Source: Rhizobium sp. Q54
GTDB lineage: Bacteria; Pseudomonadota; Alphaproteobacteria; UBA2966; CAIVPW01
Assembly (NCBI GenBank): GCA_945904955.1
Contig: CAMDPO010000005.1
Coordinates: 1 to 64,000 of the forward strand
Length of the DNA: 64,000 nt
Direction of reading: 5' to 3'
Positions 46,284 through 56,204 of this stretch are shown here, in pieces (positions within the stretch are counted from its first letter, which is position 1; the number at the start of each line of letters is the position of its first letter). The position numbers were made by a program, and so were the translations under genes. Below the pieces are notes generated by a model that made no database searches, had not been told where the DNA came from, and saw only the letters and a program-made list of their open reading frames with translations.

Positions 46284-46670
46284 ATGCGCTTCCTTTTTGT
46301 CGGTATCGCTGTCGTGGCGCTGAGCGGCTGCGCCTCCTCCCCGGGTGGGCCGGCGCGGCTCGCCATGGGCGTCGAAATTCCTTGTGACCTGGCGGAGGCG
46401 GAGCTGCGCGACCTGCGCGGCCGCACCAACGCCATGGAGCGCATCGAGAAGGCCGAGCTCAGCCGCTCGCTCGCCCTCGTCGATGCCGCCGCCATCCTGG
46501 GCGGCGACGTGCGCGCCATCCGCCAGGGCCTCATCGACCGCTCCAACGCCAACCTGCGCCTGCACATCGGCCTGGAAGCCGACATCGCCTGCGGCTTCGC
46601 CGCGCCGCGCGCTCCGGTCACCCAACCGGCGCAAGCGCCGCGCGCGACCACCCGCACCGTGCGCGTCTGA
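46284..46670 (+). CDS. Small lipoprotein, hypothetical
   Basis: This 128-residue protein has a lipoprotein signal MRFLFVGIAVVALSGC with lipobox ALSGC. The mature part is helical with EIPCDLAEAELRDLRGRTNA, one internal cysteine and a Pro/Thr/Arg-rich tail. I recognise no family. It lies 57 bases after the PAS gene, on the same strand, and 11 bases before another small gene, so it may form a two-gene unit with the latter. Confidence 0.6.
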   Translation: MRFLFVGIAVVALSGCASSPGGPARLAMGVEIPCDLAEAELRDLRGRTNAMERIEKAELSRSLALVDAAAILGGDVRAIRQGLIDRSNANLRLHIGLEADIACGFAAPRAPVTQPAQAPRATTRTVRV

Positions 46671-46681
46671 AGGAGCCAGCC

Positions 46682-46933
46682 GTGGTCATCAACAAGAACA
46701 ACAACCCGGTCTGGCTCGCCGCCGGCATCGCCCTCGGCATGCTGATCGGCGTTAGCCTCCGCACGGCGCCGGTCGCGGCCGGGCAAGGCACGTTCGCCAC
46801 CGGAAACTGGGTCGTCGTGGAAGTGACGGGCGCGGCCCCAAGCCGCGAAGCAGTGCGCTACAACGCCGCGACCGGCATCATGCAGCTCTGCAACCTCACC
46901 ACGCTCACCTGCGGCAACTCCGTGCAGCCTTAG
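46682..46933 (+). CDS. Small anchored hypothetical protein
   Basis: This 83-residue protein has an N-terminal membrane segment (VWLAAGIALGMLIGVSLRTA) and a short extracytoplasmic part with two cysteines (QLCNLTTLTCG) that could pair. GTG 46682 follows a strong AAGGAG ribosome site (46670-46675), which supports real translation. I recognise no family. Its stop overlaps the convergent HIT gene by 4 bases. Confidence 0.55.
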   Translation: MVINKNNNPVWLAAGIALGMLIGVSLRTAPVAAGQGTFATGNWVVVEVTGAAPSREAVRYNAATGIMQLCNLTTLTCGNSVQP

Positions 46934-47376
46934 TCCGCCGCCAGCAGCCGCGCCATGCGGTCGAGCTCATCGCGCGGCGTGAACGGGATGTGACTGAGGC
47001 CGAACATCGCCTGCCCGTCCTTGACCTGAGCGAAGCGCGCCGAGGTGATGTCGTCGGAGTGGTGCAGGGGCACTACGACTAGGTGCGCGTGCGCGACGCC
47101 AAATCCATGCACCACATAGCCCATGCGTTGCGGACGCAACTTGTTTTGGGAGCGTCGCGCAAGTCGTTGCGCTACCAGTAGGACGTGCGTCGCAACGTCG
47201 TCCGGCACGTCGATGAAGTGGTCGATGTGCGCCTTGGGAATGACGAGGAACTCGCCGGGACGCGTTGGTCGCAAGGTCATGAAGGCGACGAGCGTGTCGT
47301 CCTCATACACTCGGCTAGCGACCTCTCGCCCTGCGATGATCTCGCAGAAGACGCAGGGCCGCGGGTCAGCACTCAC
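46930..47376 (-). CDS. HIT-family hydrolase with incomplete histidine triad
   Basis: This 148-residue HIT protein has CVFCEIIAGREVASRVYEDD at about 8-27, then FMTLRPTRPGEFLVIPKAHI and the triad region VAHAHLVVVPLHH. HIT motifs are HxHxHxx; here the third His is Val, while the first and the nucleophile-equivalent His remain. Substrates of HIT hydrolases are dinucleotide polyphosphates or nucleoside phosphoramidates; none can be assigned. GTG 47376 overlaps the stop of the reductase gene (GTGA), so the two are translationally coupled. Confidence 0.83.
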   Translation of the reverse strand: MSADPRPCVFCEIIAGREVASRVYEDDTLVAFMTLRPTRPGEFLVIPKAHIDHFIDVPDDVATHVLLVAQRLARRSQNKLRPQRMGYVVHGFGVAHAHLVVVPLHHSDDITSARFAQVKDGQAMFGLSHIPFTPRDELDRMARLLAAD

Positions 47377-48419
47377 TTCGCGCCCGGCACGCCCTTCGAC
47401 GTGGAGTACTCGAAGTGCAGCGCCTTGTCGGGGTTGAGGAGCGGATGGATGGCGTGGGCGGCCTGCGCTGCCTCGGCGAAGCCGGACAGGATCAGCTTCA
47501 GCTTGCCCGGATAGGTGGCGATGTCGCCCACGGCGAACACGCCGTGCAGGTTCGTGGCGCACGTCGCCGGGTTGACCACGATGTGCTTCATCTGGTCCAG
47601 CGTGATGCCCCACTCGGCGATCGGGCCGAGGTTGTTCACCAAGCCGAAGAACGCCAGCACGACATCGGCGTCGAGCGCCTTCTCCTCGCCGTCGAGGGTC
47701 GCGACCTTTACCGCCGACAGGTGGCCGCCTTGTCCTTCGAGACCGGACAGGGCGTAGGGGATCACCATCTCGATGGCGCCGCTGGCCGCAAGCTCGTGCA
47801 TCTTGCGCACGCTCTCGGGTGCCGCGCGGAACTTGTCGCGCCGGTGCACGACCCACACCTTGGCGGCGATGCCGGCGAGCGCCAGCGCCCAGTCCACCGC
47901 GGAGTCGCCGCCGCCGGCGATGACGACGCGCTTGCCGGCGAGGTCGCCCTTGCGCCGCACCAGGTAGAACACCGACTTGCCTTCGAACGCTTCGACGCCG
48001 GGCAGCGGCAGCCGCACCGGCCCGAACGCGCCGGTGCCGCCGGCGATGATGACGGCACGCGCCTCGAGTGCGGCACCGCCGGCGATCTCGAGCCGCCAGC
48101 CGTCGTTGGTGCCGTCCGCCCGTGCGCGGATCGCAGACATGCGCAGCACCGGATGACCAAGGCGGTAGACGGGCTTGAACGGCGCGGCCTGCTCCAGCAG
48201 CCGGTCGATCAGCTCCATCGCCATTACCGAAGGGTAGCCGGGGATGTCGTAGATCGGCTTCTCGGGATAGAGCGCCGCGCATTGCCCGCCCGCGGTGTCG
48301 AGCACGTCGACCACGGTCGAGCGGAAGCCGAGCATGCCGACCTCGAACACCGAGAACAGGCCGACCGGCCCTGCGCCGATGATGGCGACGTCGGTCGTAA
48401 AGTCGGAGTGCGCGTCCAT
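47373..48419 (-). CDS. Ferredoxin/flavodoxin-NADP reductase, thioredoxin-reductase-like type
   Basis: This 348-residue FAD- and NADPH-binding enzyme is the TrxR-like FNR type (YumC and relatives). It lacks the CxxC of thioredoxin reductase. The FAD motif is IIGAGPVGLFSVFEVGMLG (about 12-30), then GGQCAALYPEKPIYDIPGYP, which is typical of this FNR class. The NADPH site is VVIAGGGDSAVDWALAL, and the C-terminal GVFAVGDIATYPGKLKLI follows. ATG 48419 starts the Rossmann domain closely; the ORF extends 12 codons further. It is coupled to the HIT gene downstream. Confidence 0.92.
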   Translation of the reverse strand: MDAHSDFTTDVAIIGAGPVGLFSVFEVGMLGFRSTVVDVLDTAGGQCAALYPEKPIYDIPGYPSVMAMELIDRLLEQAAPFKPVYRLGHPVLRMSAIRARADGTNDGWRLEIAGGAALEARAVIIAGGTGAFGPVRLPLPGVEAFEGKSVFYLVRRKGDLAGKRVVIAGGGDSAVDWALALAGIAAKVWVVHRRDKFRAAPESVRKMHELAASGAIEMVIPYALSGLEGQGGHLSAVKVATLDGEEKALDADVVLAFFGLVNNLGPIAEWGITLDQMKHIVVNPATCATNLHGVFAVGDIATYPGKLKLILSGFAEAAQAAHAIHPLLNPDKALHFEYSTSKGVPGAK

Positions 48420-48479
48420 CGGGCTACCTTGTAGACGAGCGCCTGCGCCGCGCAAGGCGGCGCTGCAGGCCCGCGGGGC

Positions 48480-49121
48480 CTAATTTCCCCAGTAGAACGT
48501 GCTGAACAGGCGCAGGAAGTCGATGCGGCGCGCCGTGAAGGCGGCATCGGCCGTCTTCAGGTCGGCGCCGGTGGTGGCGCAGGTCAGGTGCCAGACGCGC
48601 CCGGGCGGCGTGCGCACCAGGAACATCATCATCACCGTCGGCTGTTGCGCCTTGGTGTCGGTGGCGGCGATCATCGACACCCGCGCCGGCAGGTTGCCGA
48701 TCTTGGTGCCGACATTGTCGCGCACTTCGACGTTGGTGAAGCGCGCCGCGGGCAGTCCTTTGACCATGTCGTCGTCGTAGACCGGATGATTGAGCATGCC
48801 CCAGTCGAGTTGCGGCTGGGTCAGACCCCAATACTCACTTACGTCGTACAGGTAGACCTGACAGCTCGCGGGGTTCGGACCCGGCGGCGAGTTGAGCACC
48901 ATTTTGACGGCTGGATCAGTCGGCTCGGCGACGATCCAGTCGGCCGGATGCGCAAGGCGAAAGCCGAACTCGGCATTGCGCAGGCTCTTTTGACCCGCTG
49001 CCTGCGCCAGCTGCACCCCCTCAGGCGCCCGCGCCGCGGGCCCCGCGACCTCGGCAGCCAACGCCGCCGGGGCGCACAGGGCGACCGCGGCGACCATCAG
49101 GGGTGCAAGACGCGCGTTCAT
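48480..49121 (-). CDS. Periplasmic hypothetical protein
   Basis: This 213-residue protein has a signal peptide (MNARLAPLMVAAVALCAPAALA, cleavage near ALA|AE). The mature domain has FGFRLAHPADWIVAEP and an end LRLFSTFYWGN. The PADW-type start with beta-rich strands resembles PsbP-like or other SRPBCC-unrelated periplasmic domains, but no confident assignment can be made. It is followed by the FNR gene, 60 bases away on the same strand. Confidence 0.6.
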   Translation of the reverse strand: MNARLAPLMVAAVALCAPAALAAEVAGPAARAPEGVQLAQAAGQKSLRNAEFGFRLAHPADWIVAEPTDPAVKMVLNSPPGPNPASCQVYLYDVSEYWGLTQPQLDWGMLNHPVYDDDMVKGLPAARFTNVEVRDNVGTKIGNLPARVSMIAATDTKAQQPTVMMMFLVRTPPGRVWHLTCATTGADLKTADAAFTARRIDFLRLFSTFYWGN

Positions 49122-49210
49122 TTGCGCCTAGCTTGGCCGGGCGCGCGCGTAGGCGCAAGACCCGCCGAATGGGCTACAAACAGGGCCGGACTCCGGCGCC
49201 TCGCCGCACC

Positions 49211-49666
49211 ATGCAAAAGAACCTGCTCACCCTGGATGACACCGAGCGCTTAGCTGCGCGCGTGGCGGCGCGGGCGATGGTCGGCGACTTCATCGGCCTG
49301 TCGGGCCCGCTCGGCGCCGGCAAGACGGCGTTCGCCCGCGCCTTCCTGTTGGCAATGGCCTCGCGCCAAAAGGCGCCGCCGCCGGCCGAGGTGCCGAGCC
49401 CCACCTTTACCTTGGTGCAGACCTACGAGCTCGGTGCCCTCGAAGTGGCCCACTTCGACCTCTATCGCATCGGCTCGCCTGAGGAAGCCGGCGAGCTCGG
49501 TCTCGACGAAGCGCAAGCGCGCGGCATGGTCCTGGTCGAGTGGCCGGAACGCCTCGGCGATCACTTGCCGCGCGACCGCCTCGACATCGCGTTGTCCGTG
49601 GATGCGTCCGAGCAGCGGCGCGCGACCTTGGTCACGCACGGCACGTGGCGGACGCGCGCGCTATGA
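49211..49666 (+). CDS. tsaE: tRNA threonylcarbamoyladenosine biosynthesis ATPase TsaE
   Basis: TsaE is the ATPase partner of TsaB-TsaD in making t6A37 of ANN-decoding tRNAs. The 151-residue protein has the P-loop GPLGAGKTAFARAFL at about 32-46, VPSPTFTLVQTYE and HFDLYRIGSPEE. The ATP-contact residues in LVEWPERLGDHLP are intact. ATG 49211 is chosen to match family length; an in-frame ATG 49169 is possible. Its stop overlaps addB (ATGA). tsaD and tsaB are elsewhere. Confidence 0.94.
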   Translation: MQKNLLTLDDTERLAARVAARAMVGDFIGLSGPLGAGKTAFARAFLLAMASRQKAPPPAEVPSPTFTLVQTYELGALEVAHFDLYRIGSPEEAGELGLDEAQARGMVLVEWPERLGDHLPRDRLDIALSVDASEQRRATLVTHGTWRTRAL

Positions 49667-52665
49667 AGCCCACGCCAACCGTCTTCAACGTTCCCGCGGG
49701 CGTCACCTTCGTCGACGCCTTGGTCGCCGGCATTCGTGCCCGCCACGGCGATGACCCGATCGCGCTCAGCTCGGTCACCGTGCTGCTGCCGACGCGCCGC
49801 GCCTGCCGCGCGCTGCGCGACGCCTTCCTGCGCCTGTCCAACGGCAAGCCGACCCTGCTGCCCGTCATGCGCCCGCTCGGCGACATCGAGGAAGACGAGC
49901 TCGCGCTTGCCGTGGCCGAGCAGAGTTGGGAGGGGGACGACGCTGCCGCGACGCTCGCGCTGCCGCCGGCGCTCTCGCCCATCCGTCGTCGCCTGCTGCT
50001 CGCGCAGCTGATCCAGCATCGCGACGCCGACATGCCGGCAGACCAAGCGCTGTTCCTGGCGGGCGAGCTCGCGCGCCTCCTCGATCAGATGCAGATCGAG
50101 GAGGTGCCGTTCGCAGCGCTCTCCGGCATCGTGCCCACCGAGCTCGCGCATCACTGGCAAGAGGTGCTGACCTTCCTCGGCATCGTCTCGGACGAGTGGC
50201 CGCGCCTGCTTGCCGCCGAAGGCGCGATGGACGCCGCCGAGCGGCGCAGCAAGCTGCTCGACGCCCAGGCGGCGCTGTGGTCGGCGCGCCCGCCACAGGG
50301 TCCGATCATTGCGGCGGGCTCGACCGGCACGGTGCCGGCCACCGCCCGCCTGCTGCGCGTCGTCGGCCGCCTGGCTGAGGGCTGCGTCGTGCTCCCCGGT
50401 CTGGACGTCGCCATGCCCGAGGCATCCTGGAACGACGTCGACGCCGCCCATCCTCAGTACGCGATGAAGCATCTGCTCGACGTGCTCGGCGTCGCCCGCG
50501 CCGGAGTCGACCTCTGGCCCTCGCCAGGCGTCGCTGCGCCGATGCCGGCGCGCATCACCCTGCTCGGCGAAGCACTGAAGCCGGCCGCGGCGTGGGCCGA
50601 GCCGAGCGCCGGACCGATCGACCCCGAGGCCGCGCGCAATCTCTACCGCCTCGACTGCACCAATCCGGAGGAAGAAGCGCGCGCCATTGCGCTCGCGCTG
50701 CGCGAGGCACTCGAGACCGAAGGCCGCACCGCCGCGTTGGTCACGCCCGATCGCGCCTTGGCGCGGCGCGTCACCGCCGAGCTCGGGCGCTGGAACGTCG
50801 CGGTGGACGACTCCGCCGGCACGCCTCTCGCGCTCACGCCGGTTGGCACCTTCCTGCGCCTGACCGCGACCATGATCGCGGAAGACCTCGCGCCGATCCC
50901 GCTGCTCGCGGCGCTGAAGCACCCGCTCGCCGCCGGCGGCAGTCCGCCGCAGTCGTTCCGCTGGTTGGCGCGCCGGCTCGACTACCACGTGCTGCGCGGC
51001 CCGCGTCCAGCGACAGGATTCGCGGGGTTGCAGGCCGCGCTCGATCCCATCCAGGAGAAGATGCCGCGCGTGGCGCTCGCGCTGCGGCCGTGGCTCGCGG
51101 ACCTGGAACGCCGCGCCGCCCCGTTTGCGGCCGTGATCGCCGCAGACTCCGCACCGCTAGCCGACCTCGTCCGCGCCCACGTCGGCTTCGCCGAGTCGCT
51201 CGCCGCGGACTCAGGTACGGAGGGTGCGGGCCAGCGCTTGTGGAGCAACGACGACGGCGAGGCCGCCGCGGTATGGGTCGAGGAAGTGCTGCGCGTCGCG
51301 GCACAAGGCGCGCCGCCATTCGCCTGCCGCCACTACCCGCGCGTGCTCACCGAGCTGATGGCCGGCGTCACCGTGCGGCCGCGCTTCGCCAAGCATCCGC
51401 GCCTGCACATCTGGGGTCCGCTCGAGGCGCGCATGCAGCAGGCCGACGTCCTGGTCCTCGGGGGCCTCAACGAGGGTACTTGGCCGCCCGAGATCACGAC
51501 CGACGCGTGGATGTCGCGGCCCATGCGCAAGCAGGTCGGCTTGCCGCCGCTCGAGCGGCGCGTCGGTCTCGCCGCCCACGACTTCGCGCAAGCTGCCGCG
51601 GCGCCCACCGTGCTGCTCACCCGCGCCACCAAGGTGGACGGCGCGCCGACCGTGCCGTCGCGCTGGCTCGATCGCTTGGCAGCGGTTCTCGCCGGAAACC
51701 GCCTATCCCTCGAGGCGCCGCGCTGGCTCGTCTGGCAGCGTTCCTTTGCCCACGTCGACGTTCCGGTGCCGCTGACCGCGCCGGTGCCAAAGCCGCCGGT
51801 CGACAAACGTCCGCGCAAATTGTCGGCCACGACCATCGAGACCTGGGTGCGCGATCCGTACGCCGTCTACGCGCGCTACGTGCTGCGCCTGCGTGCGATC
51901 GACCCGATCGACGCGGACCCCGACGCGCGTGATCGCGGCCAGATCATTCATCGCGCCATCGACACCTTCCTGCGCAGCCAGCCCGACGTCACCGCCGCCG
52001 ACGCGCTGCCGCGCATGATCGAGTGCGGCCGCGTCGCGTTCGAGAACCTGTTCGCCAAGCCCGGCGTGTGGGCGTTCTGGTGGCCGCGCTTCCAGCGCAT
52101 CGCCGCGTGGTTCATCGAGAACGAGCGCGCGCGACTTGGTGTTGCGCGCCTCGCCGCGAGCGAAGTGCACGGCGAGAGCGACATTGCTGCGCCAGCCGGT
52201 GCGTTCCGCGTCACCGCCACCGCAGACCGCATCGATCGACTCACGGCGGGCGGGCTCGCCATCATCGACTACAAGACCGGCTCGACGCCTCCGGTTGCCG
52301 ACATCCAAGCAGGATTTGCGCCGCAGCTCGCCATCGAAGGCATGCTGGCGATGCGCGGCGCCTTCCCCGGCATCGCCGCCGCCCGCGTGGACGAGCTCGC
52401 GTACTGGAAGCTGAGCGGCCTCGGCGACATCGGCAGCGTGACGCCCGCCGCCAAGACTGCCGAGGGCGTGCAGATGCTCATCGCCGACCTCAGCGACGGT
52501 CTCGCCGCGTACGTCGCCGCCTTCGACGATCCGTCCATGCCGTACCGATCGCGGCCGCGGCCGGACTTCGCTCCGCGCCACTCGGACTACGACCACCTGG
52601 CGCGCGTGCGTGAATGGTCGGCGGGCCCCGGCGAGGACGAGATGATCCACGTGGTGCCGCGATGA
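49663..52665 (+). CDS. addB: Double-strand break repair protein AddB
   Basis: AddB is the second subunit of the AddAB helicase-nuclease, which resects double-strand breaks until a Chi-like site. The 1000-residue protein has an inactivated helicase-like N-terminal region (VLLPTRRACRALRDAFL at about 41-57), extended helical domains, LGGLNEGTWPPE, and a C-terminal RecB-type nuclease. The nuclease motif is ADRIDRLTAGGLAIIDYKTG (D...DYK). It lacks the four-cysteine iron-sulphur pattern of the Firmicute protein, as usual for alphaproteobacteria. It overlaps tsaE by 4 bases at its start and addA by 4 bases at its end. Confidence 0.94.
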   Translation: MKPTPTVFNVPAGVTFVDALVAGIRARHGDDPIALSSVTVLLPTRRACRALRDAFLRLSNGKPTLLPVMRPLGDIEEDELALAVAEQSWEGDDAAATLALPPALSPIRRRLLLAQLIQHRDADMPADQALFLAGELARLLDQMQIEEVPFAALSGIVPTELAHHWQEVLTFLGIVSDEWPRLLAAEGAMDAAERRSKLLDAQAALWSARPPQGPIIAAGSTGTVPATARLLRVVGRLAEGCVVLPGLDVAMPEASWNDVDAAHPQYAMKHLLDVLGVARAGVDLWPSPGVAAPMPARITLLGEALKPAAAWAEPSAGPIDPEAARNLYRLDCTNPEEEARAIALALREALETEGRTAALVTPDRALARRVTAELGRWNVAVDDSAGTPLALTPVGTFLRLTATMIAEDLAPIPLLAALKHPLAAGGSPPQSFRWLARRLDYHVLRGPRPATGFAGLQAALDPIQEKMPRVALALRPWLADLERRAAPFAAVIAADSAPLADLVRAHVGFAESLAADSGTEGAGQRLWSNDDGEAAAVWVEEVLRVAAQGAPPFACRHYPRVLTELMAGVTVRPRFAKHPRLHIWGPLEARMQQADVLVLGGLNEGTWPPEITTDAWMSRPMRKQVGLPPLERRVGLAAHDFAQAAAAPTVLLTRATKVDGAPTVPSRWLDRLAAVLAGNRLSLEAPRWLVWQRSFAHVDVPVPLTAPVPKPPVDKRPRKLSATTIETWVRDPYAVYARYVLRLRAIDPIDADPDARDRGQIIHRAIDTFLRSQPDVTAADALPRMIECGRVAFENLFAKPGVWAFWWPRFQRIAAWFIENERARLGVARLAASEVHGESDIAAPAGAFRVTATADRIDRLTAGGLAIIDYKTGSTPPVADIQAGFAPQLAIEGMLAMRGAFPGIAAARVDELAYWKLSGLGDIGSVTPAAKTAEGVQMLIADLSDGLAAYVAAFDDPSMPYRSRPRPDFAPRHSDYDHLARVREWSAGPGEDEMIHVVPR

Positions 52666-55600
52666 GCCTGCCTCTGCCCACGCGCCGCCGCGCGACGCTG
52701 CAGCAAGCGACGGCGTCCGACCCGCGCGTCTCGTCGTGGGTGACGGCGTCCGCCGGCACCGGCAAGACCCAGGTGCTCACCGATCGCGTCCTGCGCCTGC
52801 TGCTCGCCGACACCAAGCCCGGCGCCATTCTCTGCCTCACCTTCACCCGCGCCGCTGCCGCGGTGATGAAGGCGCGCCTCACCGAGGTGCTGGGCAAGTG
52901 GGCGACCGCGCCCGAGGAAGTCCTGGCCGAAGACCTGCGCCTGCTCATGGGGCTAGGCGATCGCGCCAGTGCCACGGAAGTGCGTCGCGCGCGCCGTCTG
53001 TTCGCCGAGGTTCTGGACGCGCCCGGCGGCCTCAAGGTCGTCACCATCCACGCCTTCTGCGAGTCTCTGCTGGCGCGCTTCCCGGTCGAAAGCCGTGTCG
53101 CCGCGCATTTCGAGGTCATGGACGAGCGCACCGCGGCCGAACATCTCGAAGCAGCGCGCGACCGCGTGCTCCAGCGCGCCCGCATCGATCCCGCGCTCGC
53201 CGTCAAAGTCGGTGGCGTCACGGCGCGCGTGAATGAGCAGAAATTCGGCGAGCTGATGGCCGAGCTCGCCAAGCATCGCGCCCGCGTCCGTTCCCTCGTC
53301 GCCGGCGGCATCGACGCCGCCTTCACCCGCGTCCGCGATTGCCTCGGTCTGCGCGTCGGCGAGACCGCCGAGCGCATTCTTGCCGATGCCTGCCGCGATG
53401 GTTCCTTCGATCAGCTCGGACTGGAGCGGCTATGCCGCGAGCTCGGGCGCGGCGCCAAGACCTACATCCAGCGCGCCAAGGACCTGCTCGACTGGCTGCG
53501 CGCCACCGCCGCCGCGCGAGAAGCCACGTTCGACGACTACCGCAGCCTGTACTTCACCGAGAAGGACGAGCGCCGCAAGACGATCTTCAACGACAAGGAG
53601 CTGGCAGCAGCGCCGGAGCTTGGCCGCGTGCTCGATGCCGAGGTCGATCGCATCGCTGCCGTGCACGAGCGCTTGCGCAAGGCCGAGGTCTACGACGCCA
53701 CCTCGTGCTTGCTGGCGTTCGCGGCCGAGCTGCTCGACGAGTACGAGCGGGGCAAGCGGCGCCAGGCGCTGCTCGACTACGACGACCTCATTCTGAAGAC
53801 GCGCGACTTGCTGGGGCGTCCCGGCGTCGCACCGTGGGTGCTCTACAAGCTCGACGGCGGCATCGACCACATCCTCATCGACGAAGCCCAGGACACCAGC
53901 CCAGAGCAGTGGCAGGTGATCAAGGCGATCGCCGACGAGTTCTTCGCCGGGAGGGCCGCGCGCGACGTTCGGCGCACCGTGTTCGCGGTCGGCGACTCCA
54001 AGCAGTCGATCTTCGGGTTCCTGCAGGCGGACCCGCAGTCGTTCAAGGCGATGCGCGACTACTTCGGCGAGCGCGTCACCGCCGCCGACGAGGATTGGCG
54101 CCCGGAGACCCTGGTCGAATCGTTCCGCACCGTGGAGCCGGTCCTCAGGGCCGTGGACCGCGTCTTTGCCGCGCCCCCGGCGCAGAACGGCCTCCTGCTC
54201 GCCGACCCCGAGGTCCATCACGTCGCCCACCGTCGCGGTCAGGCCGGCTACGTCGAGCTGTGGCCGACCGAGGTGCCTGACGAAGCCGAGCCGGCGCGCG
54301 CTTGGGACCCGCCCATCGAGCAGGAGCATCGCCGCTCCGCCAGCGCTCGCCTAGCCGAGCGCATCGCCAAGACCGTGCGTGATTGGATCGGCACCGAAAT
54401 GCTGTCGTCGCGCGGCCGCGCCGTCCGCCCCGGCGACATCATGATCCTCGTGCAGCGCCGTGCCGACTTCGTCGAAGAAGTCGTGCGTGCCCTCAAGATG
54501 CAGGATGTCGCAGTCGCCGGCACCGACCGCATGCTCATCACCGAGCAGCTGCCAGTGCAGGACCTGATGGCGCTCGGCGCCTTCGCGCTGCTGCCCGAGG
54601 ACGACCTCACCCTCGCCACTGTGCTCAAGAGTCCACTCGTCGGCCTCAGCGAAGACGCGCTCTATGACCTCGCCGCCGATCGCAAGCGGCCGCTGTGGTC
54701 GGAGCTGCGTGCCCGCGCCGGCGAGCGCCTCGACTTCGCTGCGGCGGTGAAGACGCTGAAAAGCGTCCGCGCCCGCGCCGACTTCGCTACGCCGCACGCC
54801 TTCTACGCCAGCCTGCTCAACACCGGCGGCCGCATGGCCATCCTCCGCCGTCTTGGGCCGGAGGCCAACGATCCGATCGACGAGTTCTTGGCGCGCGCCC
54901 TCGAATACGAGCGCGCCCATCCGCCATCGTTGCAGGGCTTCCTCGACTGGATCGGCCGCGGCCAGGTGGTGGTGAAGCGCGACCTTGAGGTCGGTCGCGA
55001 CGAGGTGCGCGTGCTCACCGTGCACGGCGCCAAGGGCCTGCAGGCACCGATCATCTTCCTCGCCGACACCTGCTTCATCGGCCAGACCGAGCCGCTGTTG
55101 CACTGGCGCGAACACAACGGCAAGCCGGTGCTGTTGTGGACGCACCGCGTCAAGTTCGCGGACACCGTGACGCGCGACGAGCGCGCGCTGGCCCGCACGC
55201 GGCGCGAGGAGGAGTATCACCGCCTGCTCTACGTCGCGATGACGCGCGCCGAGGATCGGCTCATCCTGTGCGGGTACGAGACCAAGGTCACGCGCAACGA
55301 ACGCTGCTGGTACAGTCTCGTCGACGCTGCCCTGCGGGGCAGCGAGCCCGCGCCCGAAGACCTCGAGGGCGGCGTGCTGCGCTGGGCGAGCGCCCAGACC
55401 GAGGCACCCGATCGCGCCAAGGGCGAGGAACGCGGACCGGCTGCGGAGTCGCAGAAGCTGCCGGCGTGGGCGCTACGCGCCGCGCCGACCGAGCCGGCGC
55501 CGAAGTCGCCGCGCGCGCCGAGCCGGCCGCACGGCGTCGAGCCGCCCGCGTTCTCGCCGCTGGCAGCGGCGGAGGCCAGCACCGGCATCCGCCGCGGCGT

Positions 55601-56084
55601 GCTCATCCACCGATTGCTGCAACTCCTGCCCGCGATGGCGCCGGCGCAACGGCGCGCCGCAGCCACACGATTCCTCGCCACCAACGCCGCCGAGTTCTCC
55701 GCCAGCGCGCGCGAGGAGATCGCGAGCGCGACGCTCGCCGTGCTCGAGGAGCCGTCGTTCGCCCACCTGTTCGGCCCCAACAGCCGCGCCGAGGTGCCGC
55801 TCGTCGGCGCGGTCCGCCTGCGCAAGGATCACGACGACGTGCTGGCCGGACAGATCGATCGCCTCGTCGTCAGCGACAAAGAGGTCCTCATCGTCGACTA
55901 CAAGACTCATCGTCCGGCGCCCGCCGACGTAGCCAGTGTGCCGCCCATCTACTGCCAGCAGATGGCCGCCTATCGCGCGGCGCTCGCCGCGATCTACCCC
56001 GGACGCGTGATTCGCTGCGCGCTCCTGTGGACCGACGGGCCGCGCCTCATGGAGCTGCCCGCGGCCCAGCTTTCCAGCGCCTAA
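52662..56084 (+). CDS. addA: Double-strand break repair helicase AddA
   Basis: AddA is the UvrD-type helicase and nuclease subunit of AddAB. The 1140 residues open with Walker A TASAGTGKTQVLTDR, then LCLTFTRAAAAVM. Motif II lies around HILIDEAQDTSPEQW, and later motifs include TVHGAKGLQAPIIFL and RLLYVAMTRAEDRL. The C-terminal nuclease has DRLVVSDKEVLIVDYKTHRP. Both helicase and nuclease sites look intact. ATG 52662 overlaps the addB stop. trxA follows after 120 bases. Confidence 0.95.
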   Translation: MSLPLPTRRRATLQQATASDPRVSSWVTASAGTGKTQVLTDRVLRLLLADTKPGAILCLTFTRAAAAVMKARLTEVLGKWATAPEEVLAEDLRLLMGLGDRASATEVRRARRLFAEVLDAPGGLKVVTIHAFCESLLARFPVESRVAAHFEVMDERTAAEHLEAARDRVLQRARIDPALAVKVGGVTARVNEQKFGELMAELAKHRARVRSLVAGGIDAAFTRVRDCLGLRVGETAERILADACRDGSFDQLGLERLCRELGRGAKTYIQRAKDLLDWLRATAAAREATFDDYRSLYFTEKDERRKTIFNDKELAAAPELGRVLDAEVDRIAAVHERLRKAEVYDATSCLLAFAAELLDEYERGKRRQALLDYDDLILKTRDLLGRPGVAPWVLYKLDGGIDHILIDEAQDTSPEQWQVIKAIADEFFAGRAARDVRRTVFAVGDSKQSIFGFLQADPQSFKAMRDYFGERVTAADEDWRPETLVESFRTVEPVLRAVDRVFAAPPAQNGLLLADPEVHHVAHRRGQAGYVELWPTEVPDEAEPARAWDPPIEQEHRRSASARLAERIAKTVRDWIGTEMLSSRGRAVRPGDIMILVQRRADFVEEVVRALKMQDVAVAGTDRMLITEQLPVQDLMALGAFALLPEDDLTLATVLKSPLVGLSEDALYDLAADRKRPLWSELRARAGERLDFAAAVKTLKSVRARADFATPHAFYASLLNTGGRMAILRRLGPEANDPIDEFLARALEYERAHPPSLQGFLDWIGRGQVVVKRDLEVGRDEVRVLTVHGAKGLQAPIIFLADTCFIGQTEPLLHWREHNGKPVLLWTHRVKFADTVTRDERALARTRREEEYHRLLYVAMTRAEDRLILCGYETKVTRNERCWYSLVDAALRGSEPAPEDLEGGVLRWASAQTEAPDRAKGEERGPAAESQKLPAWALRAAPTEPAPKSPRAPSRPHGVEPPAFSPLAAAEASTGIRRGVLIHRLLQLLPAMAPAQRRAAATRFLATNAAEFSASAREEIASATLAVLEEPSFAHLFGPNSRAEVPLVGAVRLRKDHDDVLAGQIDRLVVSDKEVLIVDYKTHRPAPADVASVPPIYCQQMAAYRAALAAIYPGRVIRCALLWTDGPRLMELPAAQLSSA

Positions 56085-56204
56085 AGGTTTCGGTCCGCGA
56101 CCTTGACGATGGGGGGTGGGCTCCCTACTTTTGTGCCCACGCCTCCGCGATGGCTTTCCGCCGCGCGGGGGCGCTTGATCCAGGGCCCAAGGACCTTACG
56201 CACC

